Below are positions 1 to 9,244 of a DNA stretch of 64,000 bases, piece by piece (positions within the stretch are counted from its first letter, which is position 1; the number at the start of each line of letters is the position of its first letter). The notes beneath the pieces were generated by a model. That model was not told the origin of the DNA, searched no databases, and saw nothing but the letters and a program-made list of their open reading frames with translations. Origin of the DNA: Salmonella enterica subsp. enterica serovar Typhimurium str. LT2. GTDB lineage: Bacteria > Pseudomonadota > Gammaproteobacteria > Enterobacterales > Enterobacteriaceae. The DNA lies in assembly GCF_000006945.2 (NCBI RefSeq), contig NC_003197.2, positions 4,588,001 through 4,652,000 on the forward strand, read 5' to 3'. The translations under genes were made by a program, and so were the position numbers.

Positions 1-816
1 GTGGATAAAACCGAGAAACCGGAAAAGAATTTTGCGAAAGGTATTGTTTTCGCGGCTATTGTGATTTCAATTGGTTATTCTTTGGCGATCTTTTTATGGG
101 GCGTCAGCACTAACTGGCAACAGATATTAAGTAATAGCGCCGTTAACTTAGGGAATATCACCTACATTCTGATGTCGAGTTTAGGCACGACATTAGGTAA
201 CGCGTTAAACCTTTCTCCGGAAGCAGCGATGACGGTGGGCGTCTGGTTTGCGCGTATCACCGGCCTTTCTATGTTTCTGGCTTATACCGGCGCGTTTTTT
301 ACGTTGAGCTATTCACCGCTGAAAGCCATTATTCAGGGGACGCCAAAAGCGTTGTGGCCCGCGCCGATGACGACACTGAACGCTAACGGTATGCCGGCGA
401 CCGCTATGTGGCTACAGTGCGTGCTGGTGAGTCTGTTTATTTTGCTGGTCTCTTTTGGCGGTGACACCGCATCGGCGTTTTATAACAAACTCACGCTGAT
501 GGCGAACGTCTCAATGACCTTGCCATACCTGTTCCTTGCGCTGGCATTTCCCTTCTTTAAAGCGCGTCAGGATCTGGAGCGGCCATTTGTTCTCTTTAAA
601 ACCAAAGCCTCTACCCTGGTCGCGACGGGTGTTGTGGTGCTGGTGGTGACGTTTGCCAACGTCTTTACCATCATCCAGCCAGTGATTGAAGCTGGGGACT
701 GGGACAGCGCCTTGTGGATGATCGGCGGCCCGATCTTCTTCTCGCTGCTGGCGATGGCGATTTATCAGAATTACAGTAGCCGCATGAGCGCCGATCCGGA
801 GTGGGCGGCGGAGTAA
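1..816 (+). CDS. yjeM: YjeM, APC-family inner membrane transporter (3' part only)
   Basis: This is the C-terminal 271 residues of a polytopic membrane protein; the reading frame runs off the left edge, so the GTG at base 1 should not be taken as the true start. The family member in E. coli is about 500 residues, so roughly half is present. Hydrophobic segments separated by short loops (for example around residues 15-35, 85-105, 135-155, 205-225 and 240-260) fit the last membrane helices of an amino acid-polyamine-organocation transporter, and the loop near residues 120-135 has the NANGMPATAMW type of motif seen in these permeases. The substrate is not established. It reads toward yjeO. Identification is good from sequence and from the following yjeO-mscM-psd order. 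Confidence 0.85.
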   Translation: MDKTEKPEKNFAKGIVFAAIVISIGYSLAIFLWGVSTNWQQILSNSAVNLGNITYILMSSLGTTLGNALNLSPEAAMTVGVWFARITGLSMFLAYTGAFFTLSYSPLKAIIQGTPKALWPAPMTTLNANGMPATAMWLQCVLVSLFILLVSFGGDTASAFYNKLTLMANVSMTLPYLFLALAFPFFKARQDLERPFVLFKTKASTLVATGVVVLVVTFANVFTIIQPVIEAGDWDSALWMIGGPIFFSLLAMAIYQNYSSRMSADPEWAAE

Positions 817-867
817 TCTTTGTCCGGATAGCGTTAGCTCATCGGCTTTATGAAAAGGATATTTATA

Positions 868-1182
868 ATGAGTCCGAAAATGTTTGCGTTGTGCGCTATC
901 TGGATTTTACTGGCTATCCCACTCATCGCTGTATTTTCAGTCCTGGATAAAGAGTGGATGATTGGCGAGAGTGGGATAACCAACATTTGTGATGTGATGA
1001 GAACTGTCGAAAATGATGATTCCAGAAGTTTTGGCGCGATGATGACGCTGCCCCTGTTTTTCCCATTTTTTTACGTTACTGTGTATAAGAAAATACGTAG
1101 TTGGTTTTTGTACTGTGTCGCGTTGGTGATATTTGCTTACTGGTCCTGGCAATTCTTCCTGCGCTATCAGTTTTGTGTGTGA
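868..1182 (+). CDS. yjeO: YjeO, small inner membrane protein of unknown function
   Basis: A 104-residue protein with hydrophobic segments near residues 3-22, 63-78 and 80-98, so probably two or three membrane helices. An in-frame ATG lies 18 bases upstream, but the ATG at 868 is preceded at good distance by AAAGGAT and gives the length known for E. coli YjeO, so it is preferred. It follows yjeM by 51 bases on the same strand and may be cotranscribed. No catalytic motif is visible and I do not assign a function. Confidence 0.75.
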   Translation: MSPKMFALCAIWILLAIPLIAVFSVLDKEWMIGESGITNICDVMRTVENDDSRSFGAMMTLPLFFPFFYVTVYKKIRSWFLYCVALVIFAYWSWQFFLRYQFCV

Positions 1183-1187
1183 TCTAT

Positions 1188-1228
1188 GCTAAAAGACCTG
1201 ATAAGCCTATGTCATCGAGTCTTTTAGC
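1188..1228. terminator. Perfect 10-bp inverted repeat between convergent yjeO and mscM
   Basis: GCTAAAAGAC at 1188-1197 is matched exactly by GTCTTTTAGC at 1219-1228, with 21 bases between. It lies in the 66-base gap where yjeO and mscM transcripts converge, so a shared terminator is the simplest role. There is no following U run in either direction, so intrinsic termination would be weak; an mRNA 3'-end hairpin is an alternative. Confidence 0.4.
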
Positions 1229-1248
1229 GTCATCCGGCGCCATTGCGT

Positions 1249-4200
1249 TTACAAACTCCCCGCCGGGCGGCTGGTTTTACCCGCTGACGTTAACGTTCTC
1301 CCCGTTTGTTTACCGCCGAGGCTCTCCAGACGCATCTGGAACGGCGGGAACGGCATATCAATACCGTGTTCGCGGAAGCCAGCCAGAATCAATTGGTGGA
1401 TCTCATGGCGTAATGGCATACGGTGTCCCATTTCCGCGGCATAGATACGCAGTTCGAAAATCTGAATACCCTGCTGGAGATCCACCAGAAAGATTTCAGG
1501 CGGCGGGTTATCAAGCACCAAAGAACAGCGCTGCGCCGCCGTCAGCAGAATTTGCGTCACCTCTTCGCTATTGGCATCCGCTGGCGCCGGGATGGTTAAC
1601 ACCACGCGCGTAACGGAGTCAGACAGCGACCAGTTGATAAACTGTTCGGTGATAAAGGCTTTATTCGGCACGATAATCTCTTTACGATCCCAGTCACTGA
1701 TAGTGGTGGCGCGGGTATTGATTTTGGTCACGCTGCCGGTGAGATCGCGAATGGTCACCGTATCGCCGATACGAATCGGCTTTTCAAACAAAATAATCAG
1801 GCCGGAGATAAAGTTAGCGAAAATTTCTTGCAGGCCAAAACCAAGCCCAACGCCGAGCGCGGCCACCAGCCATTGTAGCTTCGACCACTCAATGCCGATC
1901 ATCGAGAAACCGACCAGCCCGCCAATCAGCATTAACAGATATTTGGTGATGGTCGTGATGGCGTAACCGGTACCAGGCGTTAAATCGAGATGCTGTAATA
2001 ACGCCAGTTCCAGCAGCGCAGGCAGATTACGCACCAACTGCGTGGTGATGATAAAGACCAGAATCGCAATGAGCACCGCCCCCAGAGTAATTGGCTCCAG
2101 GCTTTCCACGCCTTGCACCGTAGAGGTGACATCCCACAGCGAAATATTCTCCAGGAAGCCGAATGCCGAGTGGATTTCCGACCACAGTACAATTACCGAT
2201 AGCAGGGCGATAAGCATCAGAATTGAGCGGACCAGACGCAGCGACTGGGCGCTAATAGCGTCAAGATCGATTTCACTTTCATCGATGTCGACCGCGCCTT
2301 CCAGGCTGGAGGAGTGCGCCGGTTCTTCTTCGCCGCGCGCGCGCTGCGCCAGCATTTCCGCCCGACGATGTTTGGCGCGGTCAAAAGCCAGTCGGCGTCG
2401 TTGGATCAGCATCCAGCGGCGAATGACATGATAAATAACCAGCAACAGGAACCAGATGGCGACCGAGGTTTCCAGTCTCGCCAGTAGCGCCTGCGCTGTG
2501 GCCAGATAACCCACCGCCGCCGCCAGAATCGCGATAAGCGGCGCGCCCATCAACATATTCCACAGCAGGCTGTTGACCATGTTGTCGCCGTTGCCTTCTT
2601 TATCAAGATAGAGCGGAATGCCCGCTTTTTTCAGACTCAGCGTGACCAGCGCCAGCGCGCCGCATATCAGGATGAAGCAAAGGCGGCCCAACGAGCCGGA
2701 AAACTCCCGATCGTTAAGATTATCAAACATGATCACTGCCATAATGAGCGGCACGATCAGCCCAATGCTCATCAGGTAGTAGCGCATCGCTTTCGCTACC
2801 CGGTTTCGCGGCCAGCCGAAATGCGCCACAAACAGACCATTAGGGCGGGCAAAAGCGGCGCAAATCATGACTACCCACAACAGCGGTACTGTCGCCGTCA
2901 CGCCATCGCCGATGGCGACGGCCAGCGGATACGGCCAGGCTTCCTGTAGACCATAGCCGAGCGTCGCCCACAAGACGGGCAGCGGCGAGGCGACCAGAAT
3001 CGACCAGAACACCGTTCGCAGCGTCAGCGAGAAGTGATCCTGGGTGACTTTCCCGACGCGCGAGGCCGAGCGTTCAAGGAACCGGTTGAAGTGTTGACGT
3101 GAATAGAGGCTAAACCCGACCAGCGCCAGCGCGCCGAATAACGGCAGTAGCGTCTCTTTGCTGGTCAGCATCATGATGCTGGCTTTACCTAACTGATTAA
3201 ACGTATCTAATGAGATAAGCCGACGTAAATCCTGAACCAAATCAACAGGCCAGGAGAGCGATAGCGGGCTAACGTCAGCGGTCCAGAACAGATAACGGTG
3301 GGTCGCTTCATTAACCTCTTTAAGCGCATCCTCCAGTTGGCTGTTGGAGACTTTCAGTTTGGTCAGCTCCAGGATCAGCGTGTCGCCGCCCTGTAACAAC
3401 GAGTTGAGCAGCTCGCGCTGAGTGCGAAGCTGGGCGTCAAGAATCTGGTTTTGCTCGGCGGTCAGCGGCTGTCCATTGGCCTGACGTATTTGCCGTAGCT
3501 GCGGCTGCTTATTGAGTAACTCTTCATAGCGCATACGGTGGACGCGTAGCTGCGCCATTTCCGTATCAAGCTGCTGCGGCTTAGGCATCTCTGGCAGACG
3601 GGCGACCTGCGCGCGCAGCGCTTCGCCAAGCATGTTGGACACGCCAAGCCATTGCGACTGCTCCCGCAGCGTATTGAGCGCCTGACGCACCTGTAACGTT
3701 TGGCTGGTGGCCTGTCGCTGCTGCGAGGCGACCAGATCCATCCGCTGCGCTTGTTGATTAAGCGCCTGTGACAGCTCGCGGTTGACTTTAAATTGTTCGA
3801 CGATGCCTTCCGGCAAACCGGCGCTGTTTTCCGCCAGCAGCTCAGTACTTTCCAGCGCGCGTTCCGCTTCACGTTGACGCAGGCTGTTGAGCTGATTGCG
3901 CAGCGCCTGAAGATACGCATCCAATTGCTGACTCTGTTTTTCCGCCAGCTCGGAACGCAGACGAGCCAGTTCCTGCCGGTTGTTGGCGGACAGTTGCGCC
4001 AACTCCAGTTCGTCGACTAACGCTTTTAGTTTGGCGGACTCCGCCTGCATACTGAGACTTTGCGCCTGGCTAAGCGCGGCACTTCCGCCTGCGGCGCCGA
4101 GTCGTCGCTCAATCTCATTAAGCTGGCGGCGGGCGTCGTTTTGCTGTTGGGGAAGCTGGCTGAGCGAGTCGGCGATCTCCCTGACGCGCTCCTGCTCCTG

Positions 4201-4575
4201 TTGCGCCTCGCGGGTTTTATCTAGTAGCTGGCTGCTAACCTGCAAGATCTCCTGATTTAACGCTTCGGTGGACATCTCTGGCGGTACGCTGCGAGGTTCA
4301 TCGCGCAGATTATTCAACTGGGCGCGCAAGGTGGCGGATAGCTTAGGGAAATTATCAATAACGTGTTGATATTGTTTCGCGCGCTCAAGCGAGCCTTTTC
4401 GCTCTTCAAGCGCGTTTAACGCAGTCTGGAGCGCCTCAACGGCTTCCGGCTGAGCGGGCTTCGCCGCTTTTGCCTGCTCCAGTTCCTGCGTGATTTGTTT
4501 GGCGTCGGGGGCCGTTGCGGCGAACGCCCCCGTGCTGAGGCACCAGGCCATCAGAAAAGCGATAATCAGGCGCAC
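1249..4575 (-). CDS. mscM: MscM, miniconductance mechanosensitive channel (MscS superfamily)
   Basis: A 1108-residue inner membrane channel that opens under membrane tension and releases solutes during osmotic downshock. The translation shows a cleavable signal peptide (residues 1-19), a long Gln/Ala/Leu/Glu-rich periplasmic coiled-coil region to about residue 470, a set of about ten membrane helices, and the MscS pore and beta domain near residues 920-1000, with GLGFGLQEIFANFISG followed by EKPIRIGDTVTI. The start is GTG at 4575, which gives the family length and a proper signal sequence. It follows psd by only 18 bases, so the two form an operon; in E. coli this pair responds to envelope stress regulators. 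Formerly called yjeP. Confidence 0.95.
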   Translation of the reverse strand: MRLIIAFLMAWCLSTGAFAATAPDAKQITQELEQAKAAKPAQPEAVEALQTALNALEERKGSLERAKQYQHVIDNFPKLSATLRAQLNNLRDEPRSVPPEMSTEALNQEILQVSSQLLDKTREAQQEQERVREIADSLSQLPQQQNDARRQLNEIERRLGAAGGSAALSQAQSLSMQAESAKLKALVDELELAQLSANNRQELARLRSELAEKQSQQLDAYLQALRNQLNSLRQREAERALESTELLAENSAGLPEGIVEQFKVNRELSQALNQQAQRMDLVASQQRQATSQTLQVRQALNTLREQSQWLGVSNMLGEALRAQVARLPEMPKPQQLDTEMAQLRVHRMRYEELLNKQPQLRQIRQANGQPLTAEQNQILDAQLRTQRELLNSLLQGGDTLILELTKLKVSNSQLEDALKEVNEATHRYLFWTADVSPLSLSWPVDLVQDLRRLISLDTFNQLGKASIMMLTSKETLLPLFGALALVGFSLYSRQHFNRFLERSASRVGKVTQDHFSLTLRTVFWSILVASPLPVLWATLGYGLQEAWPYPLAVAIGDGVTATVPLLWVVMICAAFARPNGLFVAHFGWPRNRVAKAMRYYLMSIGLIVPLIMAVIMFDNLNDREFSGSLGRLCFILICGALALVTLSLKKAGIPLYLDKEGNGDNMVNSLLWNMLMGAPLIAILAAAVGYLATAQALLARLETSVAIWFLLLVIYHVIRRWMLIQRRRLAFDRAKHRRAEMLAQRARGEEEPAHSSSLEGAVDIDESEIDLDAISAQSLRLVRSILMLIALLSVIVLWSEIHSAFGFLENISLWDVTSTVQGVESLEPITLGAVLIAILVFIITTQLVRNLPALLELALLQHLDLTPGTGYAITTITKYLLMLIGGLVGFSMIGIEWSKLQWLVAALGVGLGFGLQEIFANFISGLIILFEKPIRIGDTVTIRDLTGSVTKINTRATTISDWDRKEIIVPNKAFITEQFINWSLSDSVTRVVLTIPAPADANSEEVTQILLTAAQRCSLVLDNPPPEIFLVDLQQGIQIFELRIYAAEMGHRMPLRHEIHQLILAGFREHGIDMPFPPFQMRLESLGGKQTGRTLTSAGKTSRPAGSL

Positions 4576-4593
4576 GTCAGCATTCTCTCTTGA

Positions 4594-5562
4594 TTAGGTG
4601 TCGTCTTTTTTATTGTCAACCAGCGGGCTGGCGTCGTGTTCGGCTTTAATTTCTTCTGCCGGCAGCGGAGCAGGTTCTACCTCCGGCGCGACGAATGTTT
4701 CGGTCGACGTCGCCAGCGGTTGGCCAATTTTGGTAACGGACAGGCTTGCCAGCGACGCGATCAGATTCACTTTTCCCGGCGCAAATAAGTTGATGACCGT
4801 GGAACCCAGTTTAAAGCGTCCCATCTCCTGGCCTTTCAACAGGGCGACAGACCCTTCATGTTCGCCTTCTGGCCAGGTCCAGCGCTTGATGATGCCTTCG
4901 CGCGGCGGGGTAATGGTCCCCGCCCAGACGGTTTCGATACTGCCGACAATAGTTGCGCCGACCAGAATCTGCGCCATAGGGCCGAACTCGGTATCAAACA
5001 GGCAGATAACGCGCTCGTTGCGGGCAAACAGGTTGGGGACGTTTTGCGCGGTCAGATGGTTAACGGAGAACAGATCGCCCGGTACGTAGATCATTTCACG
5101 CAGGATGCCGTTGCATGGCATATGCACGCGATGGTAGTCGCGAGGGGAGAGGTAAGTGGTCACAAACGTGCCGTTGCGGAACTTATCCGCCATCAGGTAG
5201 TTACCCGCCAGCAACGCCTCAAGGCTGTAATTATGGCCTTTGGCCTGCAAAATTTTATCTTCTTCGATACGACCCAACTGGCTTATCACGCCGTCGGCAG
5301 GCATCACCAGGATGTTAGGATCGGTATTGAGCGGACGCACGTCATCACGCAGCGGACGAACAAAGAAATCATTGAACGTACGATAGCTGGCGGTATCCGG
5401 TTTTTGCGCCTCGGTCATATCGACTTTGTAATACTTTACGAAGAGATCGATAACCAGTTTTGTCAGCCATCCTGCTCGTTTGCTTGCGCCCCAGCCCGCC
5501 AGGCGAGTGAGCCATAGTTTCGGCAGAATGTATTGTAGCGAAAGTTTAAATGAGTTTAACAA
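4594..5562 (-). CDS. psd: Phosphatidylserine decarboxylase proenzyme
   Basis: Converts phosphatidylserine to phosphatidylethanolamine at the inner membrane, the last step in making the main phospholipid. The 322-residue proenzyme contains the self-cleavage motif LGST at residues 252-255; Ser254 becomes the pyruvoyl prosthetic group, splitting the chain into beta and alpha subunits. Asp90 (MPADGV) and His147 (RDYHRVH) are in place for the Asp-His-Ser triad of the family. The C-terminal tail after about residue 285 is rich in Glu, Ala and Pro and is probably disordered. It is the first gene of psd-mscM and is separated from rsgA by 91 bases that should hold its promoter. Confidence 0.96.
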
Positions 5563-5653
5563 GGTAGCCTCCAGGCCATTGTTGTTCCTGAACCGGCAGT
5601 TATACCGGTATCCTGAAAAAAGGGGACGATTCTAACGACGCCTAGCGTATCTG

Positions 5654-6706
5654 TCAGTCGTCCGTATCAGAAAAGTTTTTACGCGTTTTTACCTGCGCCA
5701 TACTTTCAAGAATTCGGTGATAATTTTCGAAACGGGTTTCCGCAATAGCGCCGTTCTCTACCGCTTCGCGAATGGCGCAGCCTGGATCGGCGTCATGCTT
5801 GCAGTCCCGGTATTTGCAATGTCCCAAATAGTCATGAAATTCGACAAAGCCCTGGGTGATTTGTTCCGGCTCCAGATGCCATAAGCCGAACTCGCGCACG
5901 CCGGGGGAATCAATGACATCGCCGCCATGCGGGAAATGATACAGACGAGCAGCGGTAGTGGTATGTTGACCCAGACCGGAGACATTCGACACATCGTTCG
6001 TCAGAATCTCGTTCTGTAAGCCGAGCAGAGCGTTTAGCAGACTGGATTTTCCGACGCCGGACTGCCCAGCAAAAATACTGATGCGACCGGTTAACGCCTC
6101 TTCCAGCGGTTTCAGACCATCCTGCGTATGGCTGGAGACCATCAGCACGCGATAGCCGATATTGCGGTAGATATCCATCTGCTCATTAACGAAGTCCATA
6201 CCTTCGTCGTCCAGCAGATCAATTTTATTGAGTACGATAAGCGGCTCAACCTGTAGGGTTTCACAGCCGACCAGATAGCGATCGATGATATTCAGCGACA
6301 GCTCCGGCAAAATCGCGGAGACGATAACGATTTGGTCAATGTTGGCGGCAATAGGCTTCACGCCGTCGTAGAAGTCCGGGCGCGTCAATACCGAGGTGCG
6401 CTCATGCACCGCTTCAACGATGCCTTTTACGTTGACGCCCTCTGCGGCGGCTTTGCCCGGACGCCAGACGACGCGATCGCCCGTCACCAGCGAACGGATA
6501 GTGCGGCGGATATTGCAACGGTGAACCTCGCCGTCAGCAGACTCCACATCGGCATGCATACCAAAACGGCTAATGACGATACCTTCTGCAGGCTCGCCAA
6601 ACAGGTTGTCATCGTAGTCGGCTTTCTCCGCGGACGTTTTTAAACGACGCTGGTGATTGGCGTTCACACGGCGCTGCTGGCCTTTGGAGAGTTTATTTTT
6701 GCTCAA
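5654..6706 (-). CDS. rsgA: RsgA, ribosome small subunit-dependent GTPase
   Basis: A 350-residue circularly permuted GTPase that helps the late assembly and quality check of the 30S subunit. The motif order is G4 (NKID, 160-163), then G1 (GQSGVGKS, 214-221), then G3 (DSPG, 266-269), which is diagnostic. An OB-fold region precedes the GTPase, and a zinc knuckle Cys297-Cys302-His304-Cys310 follows it. The start is TTG at 6706: it gives the family N-terminus SKNKLSKGQQRR, the E. coli length, and has AGGAG nine bases upstream, whereas the in-frame ATGs farther upstream have no good ribosome site. It diverges from orn. Confidence 0.95.
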   Translation of the reverse strand: MSKNKLSKGQQRRVNANHQRRLKTSAEKADYDDNLFGEPAEGIVISRFGMHADVESADGEVHRCNIRRTIRSLVTGDRVVWRPGKAAAEGVNVKGIVEAVHERTSVLTRPDFYDGVKPIAANIDQIVIVSAILPELSLNIIDRYLVGCETLQVEPLIVLNKIDLLDDEGMDFVNEQMDIYRNIGYRVLMVSSHTQDGLKPLEEALTGRISIFAGQSGVGKSSLLNALLGLQNEILTNDVSNVSGLGQHTTTAARLYHFPHGGDVIDSPGVREFGLWHLEPEQITQGFVEFHDYLGHCKYRDCKHDADPGCAIREAVENGAIAETRFENYHRILESMAQVKTRKNFSDTDD

Positions 6707-6812
6707 TCGTACTGGCTCCTGGTCGCCCATAGTGGGCAAAACATCTATGATACACGCAATTGTAGATGAATATAGTCACAGTGAATGTGACCTCTGAAGG
6801 GTGGAAAATAGC

Positions 6813-7358
6813 ATGAGTGCCGATGAAAACAACCTGATTTGGATCGATCTGGAGATGACAGGTCTGGACCCCGAGCGCGATCGCATTATTGAGATAGCCA
6901 CACTGGTGACGGATGCCAGCCTGAACATTCTGGCGGAAGGGCCGACGATTGCGGTACATCAATCCGATGCGCAACTGGCGTTAATGGATGACTGGAACGT
7001 GCGCACCCATACCGGTAGCGGCCTGGTAGATCGCGTTAAGGCAAGTACGATGGGCGAACGAGATGCTGAACTGGCGACGATTGAATTTCTGAAAACGTGG
7101 GTGCCTGCGGGTAAGTCGCCGATTTGCGGTAACAGCATCGGTCAGGATCGTCGTTTTCTGTTTAAATATATGCCGGAACTGGAGGCCTACTTCCACTATC
7201 GCTATCTGGATGTCAGTACGCTCAAGGAACTGGCGCGCCGCTGGAAGCCGGAGATTCTGGCCGGCTTTACCAAGCAGGGCACGCACCAGGCGATGGATGA
7301 TATTCGCGAGTCGGTGGCGGAGCTGGCTTACTACCGCGAGCATTTCATTAAGCTGTGA
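6813..7358 (+). CDS. orn: Oligoribonuclease
   Basis: A 181-residue 3'-5' exonuclease of the DEDDh class that degrades RNA of two to five nucleotides, finishing mRNA turnover and clearing pGpG. The metal-binding residues are visible: Asp12 and Glu14 (IDLEMTG), Asp112 (GQDRRF), His158 and Asp163 (THQAMDD). The ATG at 6813 is chosen over a GTG twelve bases upstream because it gives the known N-terminus MSADENN and follows a GAAGG/GGTGG purine stretch. It diverges from rsgA with about 106 bases between the two starts. The gene is essential in E. coli. Confidence 0.96.
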   Translation: MSADENNLIWIDLEMTGLDPERDRIIEIATLVTDASLNILAEGPTIAVHQSDAQLALMDDWNVRTHTGSGLVDRVKASTMGERDAELATIEFLKTWVPAGKSPICGNSIGQDRRFLFKYMPELEAYFHYRYLDVSTLKELARRWKPEILAGFTKQGTHQAMDDIRESVAELAYYREHFIKL

Positions 7359-7368
7359 GGCGTAACAT

Positions 7369-7401
7369 GCCGGATGGCAACGCCAGAGCGTCTCATCCGG
7401 C
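7369..7401. repeat. REP-like palindrome downstream of orn
   Basis: GCCGGATG at 7369-7376 pairs with CATCCGGC at 7394-7401, the arms typical of enterobacterial repetitive extragenic palindromes. It sits between the convergent ends of orn and the binding protein gene, where such elements usually protect mRNA 3' ends or aid termination. Confidence 0.75.
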
Positions 7402-7419
7402 AGCTCTCCCCACACTGAA

Positions 7420-8160
7420 TTACTGCGTAAACCATTTCTCCTGCATCTGCGCATATTCCGGCGACGCTTTCACCTTGTCGAGCGCGGCATTAATTTCTTG
7501 CAATAGCGCGTCGTTGTCTTTGCGTACCGCAATGCCTAACCCTTTTCCGTAGTAGTCAGGATCGCTGGCGCGTTCATCCATGATGGCGTAATCCGGATTG
7601 TTTTTTAGCCACTTACCAATCGCGGCGACATCGCCAAACACGCCCTCAAGACGGTTGTTTTTCAGATCGGTAAAGGCGTTTAGATAGCTGTCATAGGCGA
7701 CAGGCGTGATAGCTTGTTGTTTATCCTGCAAATAGCGCTGATGCGTTGTACCGTTTTCCAGACCGACTTTTTTGCCTTTCAGATCGGCAAAAGTGTGATA
7801 AGCCCCTTTACGCGTGACGACTACCGCCGATAGACCTTCGTAATAGGGTTGGCTAAAGGAGACCTGCTGCTCACGTTTGGGCGTCATATCCATACCGGCG
7901 ATCACCGCATCAAACTTTTTGAAGCGTAGGCTGGGGATCAGACTATCAAAGCTCTGGTTAGTGAATGAGCACTCCGCTTGCATCTCTTTGCAGACCGCGT
8001 TGGCGACATCAATATCGAAACCAACAATTTTATTATCGGCATCGACAAACTCATAGGGCGCATAGGTGGCGGAGGTGCCAAAATGTAATGTTCTGGCGGA
8101 AACGGAAGCGGCGTGAACGGAGAGGCTGGCTAACAGCATGACAATAAGTTTTTTTTTCAT
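7420..8160 (-). CDS. Periplasmic arginine-type amino acid binding protein (STM4351-like)
   Basis: A 246-residue solute-binding protein of ABC-transporter family 3. Residues 1-22 form a signal peptide (MKKKLIVMLLASLSVHAASVSA), and the mature part has the typical FGTSATYAPYEF start and the KIVGFDIDVANAVC motif. I recognise it as the Salmonella protein known as STM4351, described as arginine specific; E. coli K-12 lacks it at this locus. The ATG at 8160 is preferred over an upstream in-frame TTG because it begins the signal peptide. No permease or ATPase gene is adjacent, so it must work with a transporter encoded elsewhere, presumably an arginine or histidine type; that is inference. Confidence 0.85.
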   Translation of the reverse strand: MKKKLIVMLLASLSVHAASVSARTLHFGTSATYAPYEFVDADNKIVGFDIDVANAVCKEMQAECSFTNQSFDSLIPSLRFKKFDAVIAGMDMTPKREQQVSFSQPYYEGLSAVVVTRKGAYHTFADLKGKKVGLENGTTHQRYLQDKQQAITPVAYDSYLNAFTDLKNNRLEGVFGDVAAIGKWLKNNPDYAIMDERASDPDYYGKGLGIAVRKDNDALLQEINAALDKVKASPEYAQMQEKWFTQ

Positions 8161-8358
8161 CTTGATCCCTGATATCAATTGGATGTTGTGGTCACCGTGC
8201 TATTCTTTTTTTGGCGCAGGGTGCTATTCTGATTCTGTGCCTTTAGGCGTGGCGTGAAAAGTTTTTTGTTGCATAGCGCACGCTTTGCTCGTTTTTTGTC
8301 TTGTTTGGTGATTTAATCAGCATTCAAACAAAAATCGCGAAAAAATGCGTTCAGGGGC

Positions 8359-8386
8359 TTGCAGCTAAATGGATTTCTCGTATAAT
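8359..8386 (+). promoter_or_regulatory. Promoter of the glycine tRNA operon
   Basis: A -35 box TTGCAG (8359-8364) and a perfect -10 box TATAAT (8381-8386) are 16 bases apart, 50 bases before the first tRNA. The bases just downstream are GCGCCTCCC, the GC-rich discriminator expected of stable RNA promoters under stringent control. Confidence 0.85.
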
Positions 8387-8435
8387 GCGCCTCCCGTAAC
8401 GACGCAGAAATGCGAATTACGACAGCAACAAATTT

Positions 8436-8511
<76 letters not shown>

Positions 8512-8521
8512 AAATTTGAAA

Positions 8522-8536
8522 GTACTTGTTAAGTAC
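8522..8536 (+). other. Small hairpin between first tRNA-Gly and ERIC element
   Basis: GTACTT and AAGTAC form a perfect 6-bp stem around a GTT loop, eleven bases after the tRNA CCA end. The corresponding hairpin in the next spacer differs at two bases that pair with each other, so base pairing is preserved. Confidence 0.6.
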
Positions 8537-8545
8537 AAACCACCA

Positions 8546-8667
8546 ATCGCAGGATTTCGAATTGCGACAAGGCGGCAACTGAACGAGTCCTCAGGAGCTT
8601 ACTGAAGTAAGTGACTCAGGCGAGTGAAGGCAGCCAACGCAGTAGCGGTTCGAAAGACGAAGATTAT
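8546..8667 (+). repeat. ERIC element in first tRNA spacer
   Basis: The spacer contains the enterobacterial repetitive intergenic consensus core: a variant of the CAGGAGCTTAC half (8592-8602) followed by AAGTAAGTGACTCAGGCGAG (8605-8624) and GCAGCCAACGCA. The element ends directly at the next tRNA. Its central inverted repeat would form a long hairpin in the tRNA precursor. The left boundary is approximate. Confidence 0.8.
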
Positions 8668-8743
<76 letters not shown>

Positions 8744-8753
8744 AAATTTGAAA

Positions 8754-8768
8754 GTGCTTGTTAAGCAC
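8754..8768 (+). other. Covarying hairpin between second tRNA-Gly and ERIC element
   Basis: GTGCTT and AAGCAC form the same 6-bp stem and GTT loop as at 8522-8536. The A-T pair of the first copy (8524/8534) is a G-C pair here (8756/8766), a compensatory double change. Confidence 0.6.
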
Positions 8769-8777
8769 AGACCACCA

Positions 8778-8899
8778 ATCGCAGGATTTCGAATTGCGAC
8801 AAGGCGGCAACTGAATGAGTTCTCAGGAGCTTACTGAAGTAAGTGACTCAGGCGAGTGAAGGCAGCCAACGCAGTAGCGGTTCGAAAGACGAAGATTAT
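8778..8899 (+). repeat. ERIC element in second tRNA spacer
   Basis: Nearly identical to the element at 8546-8667 and in the same orientation, 232 bases downstream. The visible differences within the element are C to T changes in the GAACGAGTCC/GAATGAGTTC stretch. It abuts the third tRNA. Confidence 0.8.
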
Positions 8900-8975
<76 letters not shown>

Positions 8976-9244
8976 ATTCTTATCTACAGTAAAATTATCC
9001 ACAACGAATATCGCGTTGGGGCACGTTTTGTTCCGCTTTCGTCAGATCCTTGTAAACAGACTTATCCACAGGGCGGCCCATTACTCCTGGAATGCAAAAA
9101 ATTATACCTGACGCGTAGAATTTCTATAATTTACTGAAAAATATAGAAAAAATAAGATTTCAAAACGTTAGCTTTATTGACTATTCCTTTTTTCCCTCTT
9201 GAATCGCAATGTGTTTTTATTTTTATACACAGCCTGTGAATAAT

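Noticed and set aside
1101..1613. 170-codon frame across the end of yjeO and mscM
   Set aside because: It overlaps two supported genes and a terminator-like repeat; composition is not protein-like.
8198..8230. Direct repeat GTGCTATTCT upstream of the binding protein as a regulator site
   Set aside because: Two copies 23 bases apart are present at 8198 and 8221, but they match no operator I know, and the spacing is not a whole number of helical turns.
8313..8326. ArgR box-like TTAATCAGCATTCA upstream of the arginine-type binding protein
   Set aside because: It has one mismatch in one arm, a non-AT spacer, no second tandem box, and lies about 150 bases from the gene, close to the tRNA promoter.
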